A DNA stretch of 27,196 bases from Bacteroidales bacterium (GTDB taxonomy: Bacteria > Bacteroidota > Bacteroidia > Bacteroidales > FEN-979). The DNA lies in NCBI GenBank assembly GCA_023231065.1, contig JALNWE010000042.1, positions 1 to 27,196 on the forward strand, in the 5' to 3' direction. Numbering within the stretch: the stretch's first letter is position 1; every line of letters begins with the position of its first letter. The position numbers were made by a program, and so were the translations under genes. This document shows positions 1-7,770 of this stretch, piece after piece. Under the pieces are notes generated by a model. It did no database searches. It worked only from the letters and a program-made list of their open reading frames with translations, and was not told the origin of the DNA.

Positions 1-1060
1 ATGGATTAACTTCTATCGTAATGCTTTCCGAGCCTGTATTGGTACAGTTATTTCCGTCAGAAACCATTGTAACCCAGTAAGATGTTGTTTCTGATGGGGC
101 AACCTCAAACGGGTAGGGCGAAGCGGCTATATCATTGATGTTAAACTGGTTGGTCCCATCCGTGTAAGTGAGGTCCCAGGGCGCTGTCCCGGTCAGGTTA
201 ACAGTCAGGGAAGCGGTGTTCCCGGCGCAGATTGTTGCCGATCCTGAAAGACTTGCAGTTGGTAAAGGATTAACATTTACCGTGGCAATGCCGGATCCGG
301 CGCCCGTACAATTATTTCCGTCAGAAACCATTGTAACCCAGTAAGATGTTGTTTCTGAGGGGGCGACCTCAAGCAGGTAAGGAGATGAGGCTATATCATT
401 GATGTTAAACTGGTTGGACCCATCCGTGTAAGTAATATTCCAGGGAGCGGTCCCCGTCAGGTCGATCGTCAGGGAAGCGGTGTTCCCGGCGCAGATTGTT
501 GCCGATCCTGAAAGACTTGCAGTTGGTAAAGGGTTAACATTTACCGTGGCAATGCCGGATCCGGCGCCCGTACAGTTATTTCCGTCAGAAACCATTGTAA
601 CCCAGTAAGATGTTGTTTCTGATGGGGCAACTTCAAACGGGTAAGGCGAAGAGGCTATATCATTGATGTTAAACTGGTTGGTCCCATCCGTGTAAGTGAT
701 GTCCCAGGGCGCTGTCCCGGTCAGGTTAACAGTCAGGGAAGCGCTGCTTCCGGCGCAGATTGTTGCCGATCCTGAAAGACTTGCAGTTGGTAAAGGATTA
801 ACATTTATAGTGGCAATGCCGGATCCGGCGCCCGTACAGTTATTTCCGTCAGAAACCATTGTGACCCAGTAAGATGTTGTTTCTGAGGGGGCGACCTCAA
901 GCAGGTAAGGAGACGAGGCTATATCATTGATGTTAAACTGGTTGGTCCCATCCGTGTAAGTAATATTCCAGGGAGCGGTCCCCGTCAGGTCGATCGTCAG
1001 GGAAGCGGTGTTCCCGGCGCAGATTATCGTAGATCCGGAAAGGGCAGAGGTTGGGAGAGG
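1..1060 (-). repeat. 264-bp tandem coding repeats, alternating A-B-A-B
   Basis: The motif TTTCCGTCAGAAACCATTGT recurs at 51, 315, 579 and 843, an exact 264-bp spacing (88 codons). Units starting at 51 and 579 share one set of variants (encoding 'APWDITYTDG'/'APWDLTYTDG' and 'SPYPFEV'). Units starting at 315 and 843 share another ('APWNITYTDG' and 'SPYLLEV'). The array is therefore a 528-bp dimer repeated. The codon phase is conserved, and the repeats continue past the left edge. Confidence 0.9.
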
Positions 1061-1846
1061 ATGAACTGTGACCCAGTAATCGGGTGAAGGGGTACCACCT
1101 GCCAAACACGCGGTATTATATCCAAATACGGAAATCAACCCGGAGTTAGCGTCAGGATTAAAATTTACTATAATGGTATTTGTATTTTCTCCGGATGCGA
1201 TCGCAGCCCCAGCAGGCAAGGACCAGGTATAACCTGTGGCATTGGCAATGGGTGCAACCGCGTAAGAAATATTGTTTGATCCCTGGCAGATTACGCTACT
1301 TCCGCTGATCTCTCCTGCAGGCCCTGCGCCGGCATTGAGGATGGTCCCATGATGATAAAATTGTTCCGTGGGAATGTCATTCATGGGCATCCAGGTTTCA
1401 TCAGCATATTCGCAATCCCCTCCGCCACCGCTGGTATTATTAAAAACAAGGGAGCCATCTCCGGATAAATAAGAAAAAGCGAGATCAATGATACTACTAC
1501 CATTGTCCAATGTCTTAGGATGAATGTCAGTCCACACTATCATTACCTTGTACAGCGAAGACCCTTCCCCGACTGGGATGGCATTGGCTATAATTCCTGA
1601 TAAAACCGGGTTCCCGCTGAAATTGTTAAAAGTCATAACCGCAGGATCATACTCAATCCTCAGCGTTATGGCAGTGATATTTGTGAAATTATCAACATAT
1701 ACAGGGATTGTTATGCTGTTTCCTGGACAAGGATTTGCACTCCCCACAGTCGTGACCGGGGCATCACGGCAAACAGCAATATTGAAAAAAGGAAAACAAG
1801 AAAATAAAAGCGCTCCCAATAAACCGATGAAAGAATGATTTTTCAT
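1..1846 (-). CDS. Large secreted protein with cohesin-like domain and tandem Ig-like repeats (3' end off window)
   Basis: The reading frame is open from ATG at 1846 to the left edge: 615 codons are visible and no stop. Residues 1-25 form a signal peptide (charged start, then a Leu/Phe-rich core). Residues about 30-165 resemble a cohesin-like fold, with a 'SITIPVYVDNF' strand followed by 'ITLRIEYDPAVMTF'. Residues about 178-262 look like a PKD/Ig-like module ('GYTWSLPAG'). From residue 263 there are four 88-residue Ig-like repeats, each with 'ICAG', 'GTAPW.ITYTDG' and 'TTSYWVT'. The C-terminus, where a T9SS sorting domain would be expected, lies outside the window. It is probably a cell-surface or secreted adhesive or carbohydrate-associated protein. 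The ligand is unknown. A -7 promoter element lies 39 bp upstream. Confidence 0.85.
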   Translation of the reverse strand, partial: MKNHSFIGLLGALLFSCFPFFNIAVCRDAPVTTVGSANPCPGNSITIPVYVDNFTNITAITLRIEYDPAVMTFNNFSGNPVLSGIIANAIPVGEGSSLYKVMIVWTDIHPKTLDNGSSIIDLAFSYLSGDGSLVFNNTSGGGGDCEYADETWMPMNDIPTEQFYHHGTILNAGAGPAGEISGSSVICQGSNNISYAVAPIANATGYTWSLPAGAAIASGENTNTIIVNFNPDANSGLISVFGYNTACLAGGTPSPDYWVTVHPLPTSALSGSTIICAGNTASLTIDLTGTAPWNITYTDGTNQFNINDIASSPYLLEVAPSETTSYWVTMVSDGNNCTGAGSGIATINVNPLPTASLSGSATICAGSSASLTVNLTGTAPWDITYTDGTNQFNINDIASSPYPFEVAPSETTSYWVTMVSDGNNCTGAGSGIATVNVNPLPTASLSGSATICAGNTASLTIDLTGTAPWNITYTDGSNQFNINDIASSPYLLEVAPSETTSYWVTMVSDGNNCTGAGSGIATVNVNPLPTASLSGSATICAGNTASLTVNLTGTAPWDLTYTDGTNQFNINDIAASPYPFEVAPSETTSYWVTMVSDGNNCTNTGSESITIEVNP

Positions 1847-1884
1847 TGTTAAAAGTGATTTTAGCCATGGTCATTTGATCCTTG

Positions 1885-1892
1885 CAAAGATA
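1885..1892 (-). promoter_or_regulatory. Putative -7 promoter element (TATCTTTG) for the Ig-repeat gene
   Basis: The minus strand reads TATCTTTG, an exact match to the Bacteroidota -7 consensus TAnnTTTG, 39 bp upstream of the ATG at 1846. No clear -33 TTG element was seen. The match is short, so support is mainly position. Confidence 0.4.
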
Positions 1893-1945
1893 GGAAAAGT
1901 TGATAAGAGGAGGGATACGGCTTGTTTTTTATGACTATTATCTGA

Positions 1946-2995
1946 TTAACAGCAGGCTGAATTTATCAGGTATCCCTGGACATATTCTTCAATGCCGTTT
2001 TCAAGGGTATAAAAAGGTTTGGAATAGCCAGCCGATCTGAGTTTTTCTATGTTGGCCTGGGTGAAATACTGATATTTATCGCGGATATCGGCCGGGGTAT
2101 CAATGAATTCAATGTTAGAAGGAAGGTCAAGGGCGGCAAAAACGGCATTGACAAGATCAAGAAAAGTCCTGGCTTTACCCGTACCCAAGTTATAAATCCC
2201 TGAACCGGTTTTGTCATAAACGGTATTTATCCCCTGGATGTCTTTCGTACCGGTATCTTTCTGGTCAGTATAGTTCATCAGGAAATACATCACATCGGTT
2301 ATATCCTTCACATAAATGAAATCGCGTAACTGTTCCCCGTCCTTGTAGTCCGGACGATGGGAGCGGAACAATTTAACCGGTTTCCCCTCATCCTTCTTCC
2401 CATAATCTGTTCCGGTGATCTGTCGGTAAGCATGAAAAATGACCGAAGCCATTCTTCCTTTATGGTACTCATTGGGGCCGAAAACATTGAAAAATTTCAA
2501 CCCGTACCAACGAGGCGGGGTTAGGGTTTGCTGCAATACCCATTTATCAAATTCGTTTTTCGAAATGCCATAAGGATTTAATGGCTTAAGCCTGAAGGAG
2601 AGCATGGGATCGCGGTCGTCATAGCCAAGGGAACCATCTCCGTAAGTGGCTGCTGAAGAAGCATAAACCAAAGGAATTCCATGTTCCGTGCATATATTCC
2701 ATAACGCTTTACTGTAATTCAGGTTCAACCTGTCAAAGACGGCCATATCGAATTCCGTGGTATCAGTGCGGGCGCCCAGATGAAAGATAAAGTCCACCTG
2801 GTGGGCGTGGTCAGGCAACCAGGATAAAAAAGAATTTCTTTCGATTTTTTCCCGGTAACTTTTATGGGCCAGGTTGGGCAATTTCCGGGTTTGCGAAAAA
2901 TCGTCAACCAAAACAATATCCTTTAAGCCCTTGTTGTTCAGCTTGCTGACCATGCAGCTTCCGATAAAACCAGCCGCTCCTGTAACGATGATCAT
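1946..2995 (-). CDS. hldD: ADP-L-glycero-D-manno-heptose 6-epimerase
   Basis: This is a 349-residue extended short-chain dehydrogenase/reductase. It epimerises ADP-D-glycero-D-manno-heptose to the L-glycero form, the last step in supplying heptose for the lipopolysaccharide inner core, in the cytoplasm. The NAD(P)-binding motif TGAAGFIG is at residues 5-12. Ser/Thr residues lie in 'YASSAATYGD' (111-120), and the catalytic pair is Y142-x3-K146 in 'NPYGISK'. 'LFRSHRPDYKDGEQLRDFIY' is a signature of HldD rather than of UDP-glucose epimerases. Length and start are normal for the family. The gene is probably its own transcription unit, since a -7 element and a palindrome lie just upstream and 94 bp separate it from the decarboxylase gene. 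Confidence 0.93.
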   Translation of the reverse strand: MIIVTGAAGFIGSCMVSKLNNKGLKDIVLVDDFSQTRKLPNLAHKSYREKIERNSFLSWLPDHAHQVDFIFHLGARTDTTEFDMAVFDRLNLNYSKALWNICTEHGIPLVYASSAATYGDGSLGYDDRDPMLSFRLKPLNPYGISKNEFDKWVLQQTLTPPRWYGLKFFNVFGPNEYHKGRMASVIFHAYRQITGTDYGKKDEGKPVKLFRSHRPDYKDGEQLRDFIYVKDITDVMYFLMNYTDQKDTGTKDIQGINTVYDKTGSGIYNLGTGKARTFLDLVNAVFAALDLPSNIEFIDTPADIRDKYQYFTQANIEKLRSAGYSKPFYTLENGIEEYVQGYLINSACC

Positions 2996-3003
2996 AAATG
3001 TGA

Positions 3004-3019
3004 CCTTTTATGTAAAAGG
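3004..3019. promoter_or_regulatory. Perfect palindrome in the hldD leader
   Basis: CCTTTTATGTAAAAGG is a perfect 7-bp inverted repeat around TG. It lies 9 bp from the hldD start codon (2995) and directly next to the putative -7 element at 3020-3027, so it would span the transcription start. It could be an operator or a short leader hairpin. Function is inferred from position only. Confidence 0.35.
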
Positions 3020-3027
3020 CAAAGATA
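3020..3027 (-). promoter_or_regulatory. Putative -7 promoter element (TATCTTTG) for hldD
   Basis: The minus strand reads TATCTTTG, an exact TAnnTTTG match 25 bp upstream of the hldD ATG. It is the same octamer as the one upstream of the Ig-repeat gene. No convincing -33 element was found. Confidence 0.42.
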
Positions 3028-3089
3028 ATGAAAAACGGGCGGGTTAAGAAGTGTATAAATGGAAGGACCGGATTTCACCCATTCTGAAA

Positions 3090-4559
3090 TTACTTCCAAA
3101 ATGAATAAATATCATCAAAAGTCTCTCGTTCCTTCAGTATTTCAAAGTTCTTTCCTTCATTTTGATATCCCAGGACCCGGGGAATCTGGCGGCTGTTATA
3201 CCGCGACCACATACTGAATGTATAACCTCCTGTATCATGGACCACAACGTAATCGCCTTCTTCAATTTTTGGTAACCGGACCTCTTTAGCCAGGATATCT
3301 CCTGCAAAACACAAAGGCCCTGCCAGGTTGTATGGATTTTTATCAACCCCGGCCTTTAGCTTTCCTTTCCTGTCATAAACGCTGTACTCATGTTTCCATG
3401 CATTGGGATTGAGGCATTCGCGCACGAACAGGTCGGCGCCTACGTGAAGCATGGCCGTGTTGATCGTCTGATCGTGTTTTACATATTCAACCCTGCTCAT
3501 AGTCCATCCCGCGTTGGTATAGGTCCAACGGCCAAATTCAGTGATCAGGGCAGGGACATGGTCAGAAGGGGAAACATGCGGAGCGGTTTTGGGCCCTGGG
3601 CTTATAGCTCCAAAAAGCCCGGGCGCCCGCATCCGGATTGCCGCGGCATAATCCTCCATGGCGGGAGGGACAGTATCCTGTTCATAGGAAACCGGTAATC
3701 CTCCCCCTATGTCGAAAATGAAAACAGGCGTGAATCCCTTTTCCAGACGTTTTACATTTATTTCTGTTACGAAATCATATAAAATTCCAATGCCATCGAT
3801 CAACATGTTCATGGAGCAGCCTTGTGACCCGACATGAAGATGCACACCAGTCAACCATTCGTACGACAGGAAAGCCTTTTCCAGGGCGACCCGCTGATAA
3901 CGGATGGGGACGCCGAATTTGGAATATTCACCCGCCACACTCGATTCAAGGATGGTCCCAACCCCAATCTGCGGATTGATCCGGATCCCTATTGATCCCG
4001 GAAATCGGGCTTCGTTGGAAAGGACTGTGATATCAGCCGGAGCGTTTGGCTTGCGCCCGGAACCTGCAAGGATCTCCCGGATCCGTTCAAGTTCCGATAG
4101 ATTATCCACATTGATATGAATCCCCGTTTTGATGGCAAATTCCAGCTCAGCTCTTGTCTTTACCGGTGAATCGAACACGATCTGATCCGGCAGGCACCCG
4201 GTTTTCAAAGCGAGGTTTACCTCACCTAAGGAAGCAGCTTCAACCCCGGTTTTCGGCGTGTGGCAGCGAACCCTTTTCTGCGGTTTTTCCATCCCTGGAT
4301 TTTCTTCCGGACCAACAGGGAAATTCATCCGGTTCACAAAATCCAGGATACGGATCAGCGGATTGGCCTTTATTGCCAGGGCATGAAGGGTATTGTCCGG
4401 GAAACAGGAAACCAGTCGCCGGATGCGGTTTTCAAGAAAAGTCAGGTCATATAGGATTACCGCGGAATCTTCATCTCTGATATACCCGCCCGTAAGCGCG
4501 CTTTGTATTACCCGTTCAATACTTTTCACTGATATTTTATCCTGACTATAATTTATCAT
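3090..4559 (-). CDS. PLP-dependent decarboxylase, fold type III (LysA-like)
   Basis: The protein has 489 residues and the alanine-racemase-like fold of diaminopimelate/ornithine decarboxylases. The PLP lysine is K64 in 'ALAIKANP'. 'HLHVGSQG' (241-247) and the phosphate-binding 'DIGGGLPVSYE' (283-293) follow. The C-terminal active-site loop is 'GPLCFAGD' (414-421) and 'GGYTFSMWSRYNSR' closes the sheet domain. LysA proteins usually have about 400-420 residues and a GPLCESxD loop. Here Phe-Ala replaces Glu-Ser, 'EFGR' replaces 'EPGR', and there are apparent insertions near residues 83-103 and 310-335. The substrate may be meso-diaminopimelate (last step of lysine synthesis) or another diamino acid, so I give no symbol. 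It lies 74 bp downstream of mqnD and may be co-transcribed. Confidence 0.82.
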   Translation of the reverse strand: MINYSQDKISVKSIERVIQSALTGGYIRDEDSAVILYDLTFLENRIRRLVSCFPDNTLHALAIKANPLIRILDFVNRMNFPVGPEENPGMEKPQKRVRCHTPKTGVEAASLGEVNLALKTGCLPDQIVFDSPVKTRAELEFAIKTGIHINVDNLSELERIREILAGSGRKPNAPADITVLSNEARFPGSIGIRINPQIGVGTILESSVAGEYSKFGVPIRYQRVALEKAFLSYEWLTGVHLHVGSQGCSMNMLIDGIGILYDFVTEINVKRLEKGFTPVFIFDIGGGLPVSYEQDTVPPAMEDYAAAIRMRAPGLFGAISPGPKTAPHVSPSDHVPALITEFGRWTYTNAGWTMSRVEYVKHDQTINTAMLHVGADLFVRECLNPNAWKHEYSVYDRKGKLKAGVDKNPYNLAGPLCFAGDILAKEVRLPKIEEGDYVVVHDTGGYTFSMWSRYNSRQIPRVLGYQNEGKNFEILKERETFDDIYSFWK

Positions 4560-4608
4560 TTTATCCTTGTTAGTTAATCAATATTTCTTCCTCATTTTTT
4601 ATTCTTCA

Positions 4609-4629
4609 TTTCACATTTCACATTTCACA
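4609..4629. repeat. Heptanucleotide tandem repeat (TTTCACA)x3
   Basis: Three exact TTTCACA copies lie in tandem between mqnD and the decarboxylase gene, just after the mqnD stop. On the coding (minus) strand the unit is TGTGAAA, and the following bases continue as degenerate 7-mers (TGAAGAA, TAAAAAA, TGAGGAA). A second heptad repeat lies inside mqnB. Confidence 0.8.
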
Positions 4630-4633
4630 TTCT

Positions 4634-5440
4634 TTACGGTATTATCCCTCTTTCCTTTGCAATCCTCTTCAGGCAGGCAACCGCTTTTTCCCCACGGGGC
4701 CCCTGGCATAAGGTAAAGTCGTTGACATAGAGCTGAATGTGTTGTTGCATTACCTTTTCATCCATCTCCTGGGCATATTTACGGACAAAAGGCATGGCAG
4801 ACAGGGGATGTTTTATAGCGTACGCCACACTCCGGTGCATGATCCGGTTGAGCGCGCTGATCAAATCAGGTCCCAGGTTTTTTTTTGCAAGGATCCCGCC
4901 CAATGGAATGGGCGATCCTGTATGGGTTTCCCAGTATTCCCCCAAATCTGCGATTTTCAATAATCCTTTTTGAGCATACGTAAAACGGTTTTCATGGATG
5001 ATCACTCCGGCATCTGTTACTCCGGTGATGATCGCGTTCTCAATTTCAGAAAAAAGCATAAACCGCTTTTGTTTTGGAGGAGGGGCGGCAACCTGTAAAA
5101 GCAGGTGTGCCGTGGTATATTTTCCGGGAATGGCAACCGTCAGCCGGGGAATATCCTCTAAGGTATATGGTTTTCGGGCAATCAGAAGAGGGCCGTTCCC
5201 TATTCCCATGGCGCTTCCCGAATCAAGAAGGGCATAGCCCTCATGAAGAAAAAGATAAGCATGATAACTGACTTTCACCATGTCAGGCCCATCTTTCAAA
5301 GCCATGTTGTTCAGGGTTTCAACATCGTGGAACTGAACTTCAAAATCCATTCCTTCAAGATCAATTTTCCTGTTGATCATCGGATCGAAGATGAAGGTGT
5401 CGTTGGGACAGGGTGAAATGGCAAGACTAATCGTTGTCAT
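4634..5440 (-). CDS. mqnD: 1,4-dihydroxy-6-naphthoate synthase (futalosine pathway)
   Basis: The protein has 268 residues and a periplasmic-binding-protein-like fold without a signal peptide. MqnD converts cyclic dehypoxanthine futalosine to 1,4-dihydroxy-6-naphthoate in menaquinone synthesis. Family marks are 'SPCPNDTF' (9-16), 'VKVSYHAYL' (56-64), 'GNGPLL' (81-86), 'GVIIHENRF' with His149 at the position of the proposed catalytic base, and 'GSPIPLGGI'. The related MqnA shares the fold, but the SPCPNDTF start and the IIHE motif favour MqnD. It starts 35 bp after the mqnB stop on the same strand, so the two form an operon in the order mqnB-mqnD. Confidence 0.93.
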   Translation of the reverse strand: MTTISLAISPCPNDTFIFDPMINRKIDLEGMDFEVQFHDVETLNNMALKDGPDMVKVSYHAYLFLHEGYALLDSGSAMGIGNGPLLIARKPYTLEDIPRLTVAIPGKYTTAHLLLQVAAPPPKQKRFMLFSEIENAIITGVTDAGVIIHENRFTYAQKGLLKIADLGEYWETHTGSPIPLGGILAKKNLGPDLISALNRIMHRSVAYAIKHPLSAMPFVRKYAQEMDEKVMQQHIQLYVNDFTLCQGPRGEKAVACLKRIAKERGIIP

Positions 5441-5475
5441 TGTTTGGTATAAAAATCATTCAAACCAACGGATAA

Positions 5476-6213
5476 TTATTGTTTTGCATTAAAAAGTCCA
5501 ATGAGAAAAAAATTCAGGTTTTTAAGCGCAAGGTCCATGTCCCATTTTGATTTATTGCGTTCCTCTACATGGTTGGAAATGGCCCGGATTTGTAAACAAG
5601 GTATATGGCTGGCCTGGCAGGCATAGATAAAAGCAGCGCCTTCCATACTTTCGATATCGGCATTAAATTGTTTAATGACCCGCTCAACTCCCTCGATGCT
5701 TCCATGGGCCGTATTGACCGTGATCCCACTCACCTGTGGTAATTTTTCCGCTATCTTTAAAAACCTTTCCACGCCTTGCTTCCCCATCTCCGATCTCCCA
5801 TCCCCCATCCCCCATCCCCTGATATTTGTATTGACCAGCTTCCCGTTCCGGTAAGGGAAGGTATCGGGATCCATCAGTCCTAATTCAAAAACGGAGAGAA
5901 AATTTGTACCGTCTTCGGCGCCGAGTTCTGAAATACAATCTTCCGTAACATTTACAACCGTCCCCATCGGGATGTTTTTATTAAAAGTACCGGCTATCCC
6001 TGCATTGATGGCGAAGTCATAATGCTGTGCCGTTAATTGCCGTCCAAGATGAAAAGCAGTCAGCATGATACCAACTCCCGGGATCAGGACATCAAGGGTA
6101 AAATTCCGGAAAACGTACCGCGACAGAAAATCACCTTCTTGTTTTTGTAACGTACATGCTGATAGAAATGGCCTGATTTCAAAGGTTGTAGCAGAAACCA
6201 CAAGACAATTCAT
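5476..6213 (-). CDS. mqnB: Futalosine hydrolase
   Basis: The protein has 245 residues in the nucleosidase/phosphorylase family. MqnB cleaves the purine from (amino)futalosine to give dehypoxanthine futalosine. 'INAGIAGTF' binds the substrate, 'DIESMEGAAFIYAC' supplies the ribose-contacting Met-Glu, and 'IRAISNHVEERNKSKW' carries the catalytic region. I chose ATG 6213 ('MNCLVVSAT') because the alternative TTG at 6231 overlaps the putative -7 promoter element. Oddly, codons near 5782-5819 encode a Gly-rich insertion ('GWGMGDGRSEMG') made by a 7-bp tandem repeat. The reading frame stays open through it. First gene of an operon with mqnD. Confidence 0.92.
   Translation of the reverse strand: MNCLVVSATTFEIRPFLSACTLQKQEGDFLSRYVFRNFTLDVLIPGVGIMLTAFHLGRQLTAQHYDFAINAGIAGTFNKNIPMGTVVNVTEDCISELGAEDGTNFLSVFELGLMDPDTFPYRNGKLVNTNIRGWGMGDGRSEMGKQGVERFLKIAEKLPQVSGITVNTAHGSIEGVERVIKQFNADIESMEGAAFIYACQASHIPCLQIRAISNHVEERNKSKWDMDLALKNLNFFLIGLFNAKQ
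5782..5819 (-). repeat. Heptanucleotide repeat inside mqnB, G-rich on the coding strand
   Basis: The coding strand reads three copies of GGGGATG followed by GGAGATC, GGAGATG and GGGAAGC, all in 7-bp register. A one-copy change would shift the mqnB reading frame. Five G-runs within about 36 bases also make a G-quadruplex conceivable. Confidence 0.8.
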
Positions 6214-6228
6214 AGGAAGATCTTTCAA

Positions 6229-6236
6229 CAAAAATA
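6229..6236 (-). promoter_or_regulatory. Putative -7 promoter element (TATTTTTG) for mqnB-mqnD
   Basis: The minus strand reads TATTTTTG, an exact TAnnTTTG match, 16 bp upstream of the mqnB ATG at 6213. It supports the ATG over the upstream TTG as start. Confidence 0.42.
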
Positions 6237-6291
6237 CGGATTTCTCCCTAATAAGAAGAGTGACAGTGATTAGCAGAAACCAAATAATTCT

Positions 6292-6299
6292 TAGCTTTG
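6292..6299 (+). promoter_or_regulatory. Putative -7 promoter element (TAGCTTTG) for the MFS-to-mqnE gene run
   Basis: The plus strand reads TAGCTTTG, an exact TAnnTTTG match, 39 bp upstream of the MFS start at 6339. With 6229-6236 it forms a divergent pair in the 125-bp gap between mqnB and the transporter gene. Confidence 0.42.
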
Positions 6300-6338
6300 T
6301 GCCTCATTCTCATCTACCAACCCTAAATTGATTTTACC

Positions 6339-7760
6339 ATGACCGAAAAAATTCAAAAGATTTTAAGCGATTCTAAAGCGGCTCGTTGGACAGCTTTGGC
6401 GCTTATTTCTATCACCATGCTGGGAGCCTATTATTTTGTGGACATGATCGCCCCGCTGGAATCCCTTCTCGAAATGCCACCTTATTCCTGGACCCCAAGC
6501 AATTATGGATTTTTCTCGGGATCTGAGTACATGCTCAACGTTCTTGGCTTTCTTATTATTTCGGGTATCATTCTTGATAAAATGGGCATCCGTTTTACAG
6601 GACTTACTGCCACTATTATAATGTTAATCGGGGGATCGATAAAAATGTACGCTTTGACCCCGTATTTCTCAATGGGTGGTTTTGGTTTTTCTTTTTTTAA
6701 TTCTTTCTGGACAACCATGCCGGCTGCTGCTAAATTAGCCGCGATCGGGTATGGCATTTTCGGGATCGGAGTGGAAATGGCTGGTATCACCACTTCCCGG
6801 ACCGTTGTAAAATGGTTCCAGGGAAAAGAACTTGCCTTAGCCATGGGAATGCAACTCGCCACAGCCCGGTTGGGGGCTTCCGTTGCCTTTTTCTTTTCAG
6901 CTGATATCGCCGGCGAAAAGGTGGTAGATGGTATCCGTACAGGGAATGTAATGAACCCGATTTATCTTGGGCTTGCGCTGGTCTGTATAGGATTTCTGAC
7001 TTTCCTTACCTATACTTTCATGGATAAAAAACTGGATAAACAAACCGGCCATGCAGGACCGGGGCCAGACCCCACGGAAGAATTTCATGTCAGGGATCTT
7101 GCCAAGATCATTACCAACCGGGGATTTATCCTCATTGCCCTGCTCTGTGTTTTATTTTATTCGGGTGTATTTCCTTTTCTGAAATATGCGGTTCACATGA
7201 TGCAATCAAAACTGGGAGTTGATGCCCATATTGCCGGGAAAATTTCTGGATTATTGCCCATCGGGACTATTCTTCTGACACCTATTATCGGTAGCTTCCT
7301 CGACAGAAAGGGGAAAGGGGCCACGATTATGATCTATGGGGCAATCCTGCTTACCCTTGCCCATCTCACTTTCGCTTTCATGCCGAACAACATCGCCATT
7401 GCCGTCATAGCCATCATCGTCCTGGGCATTGCATTTTCCCTGGTTCCGGCATCCATGTGGCCTTCTCTCCCGAAAATTGTGGAAGAACGCTATCTGGGAT
7501 CTGCCTACGCCCTTGTTTTCTGGATCCAGAATATTGGCCTTATGTTCTTTCCCTGGCTCATCGGTAACGTTATTGAGTTGGTGAATCCCGGAGTTACTGA
7601 AGCCATCCAAAAAGGAGATATCACCGCGGTTTATGATTTTACTGTCCCCATGCTGATATTCTCCTGCCTGGGAGTGGCAGCCATCTTCCTTGCATTCCTT
7701 TTACTCAAGGAAGATAAGCGGAAACATTATGGATTGGAGTTGCCAAATAAAAAGAGTTGA
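6339..7760 (+). CDS. Major facilitator superfamily transporter (MFSD1-like)
   Basis: The protein has 473 residues and about 12 hydrophobic helices split by a polar central loop (about 228-250, 'DKKLDKQTGHAGPGPDPTEE'), typical of the MFS. The loop between helices 2 and 3 holds 'DKMGIRFTGL', and the equivalent loop in the second half holds 'GSFLDRKGKGATIM'. These are the two MFS-defining loops. 'LVPASMWPSLPKIVEERYLGSAYALVFWIQNIGL' spans helices 10-11; the general pattern recalls bacterial homologues of MFSD1, which in animals is a lysosomal dipeptide carrier. The substrate here is not proven. It is first in a run with two secreted proteins and mqnE: 10 bp to the next gene. It sits in the inner membrane. 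Confidence 0.85.
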   Translation: MTEKIQKILSDSKAARWTALALISITMLGAYYFVDMIAPLESLLEMPPYSWTPSNYGFFSGSEYMLNVLGFLIISGIILDKMGIRFTGLTATIIMLIGGSIKMYALTPYFSMGGFGFSFFNSFWTTMPAAAKLAAIGYGIFGIGVEMAGITTSRTVVKWFQGKELALAMGMQLATARLGASVAFFFSADIAGEKVVDGIRTGNVMNPIYLGLALVCIGFLTFLTYTFMDKKLDKQTGHAGPGPDPTEEFHVRDLAKIITNRGFILIALLCVLFYSGVFPFLKYAVHMMQSKLGVDAHIAGKISGLLPIGTILLTPIIGSFLDRKGKGATIMIYGAILLTLAHLTFAFMPNNIAIAVIAIIVLGIAFSLVPASMWPSLPKIVEERYLGSAYALVFWIQNIGLMFFPWLIGNVIELVNPGVTEAIQKGDITAVYDFTVPMLIFSCLGVAAIFLAFLLLKEDKRKHYGLELPNKKS

Positions 7761-7770
7761 TCCGGATTTC

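Noticed and set aside
1..1060. CRISPR array
   Set aside because: The regular 264-bp spacing is a coding repeat in a continuous reading frame, with no short direct repeats separated by unique spacers.
1524..1838. Plus-strand open frame of 104 codons
   Set aside because: It is antisense to the signal peptide and cohesin-like domain of the minus-strand repeat gene and shows no family features.
6214..6231. Extended mqnB start at TTG 6231
   Set aside because: The TTG overlaps an exact -7 promoter match, and family members begin at the sequence encoded from ATG 6213.
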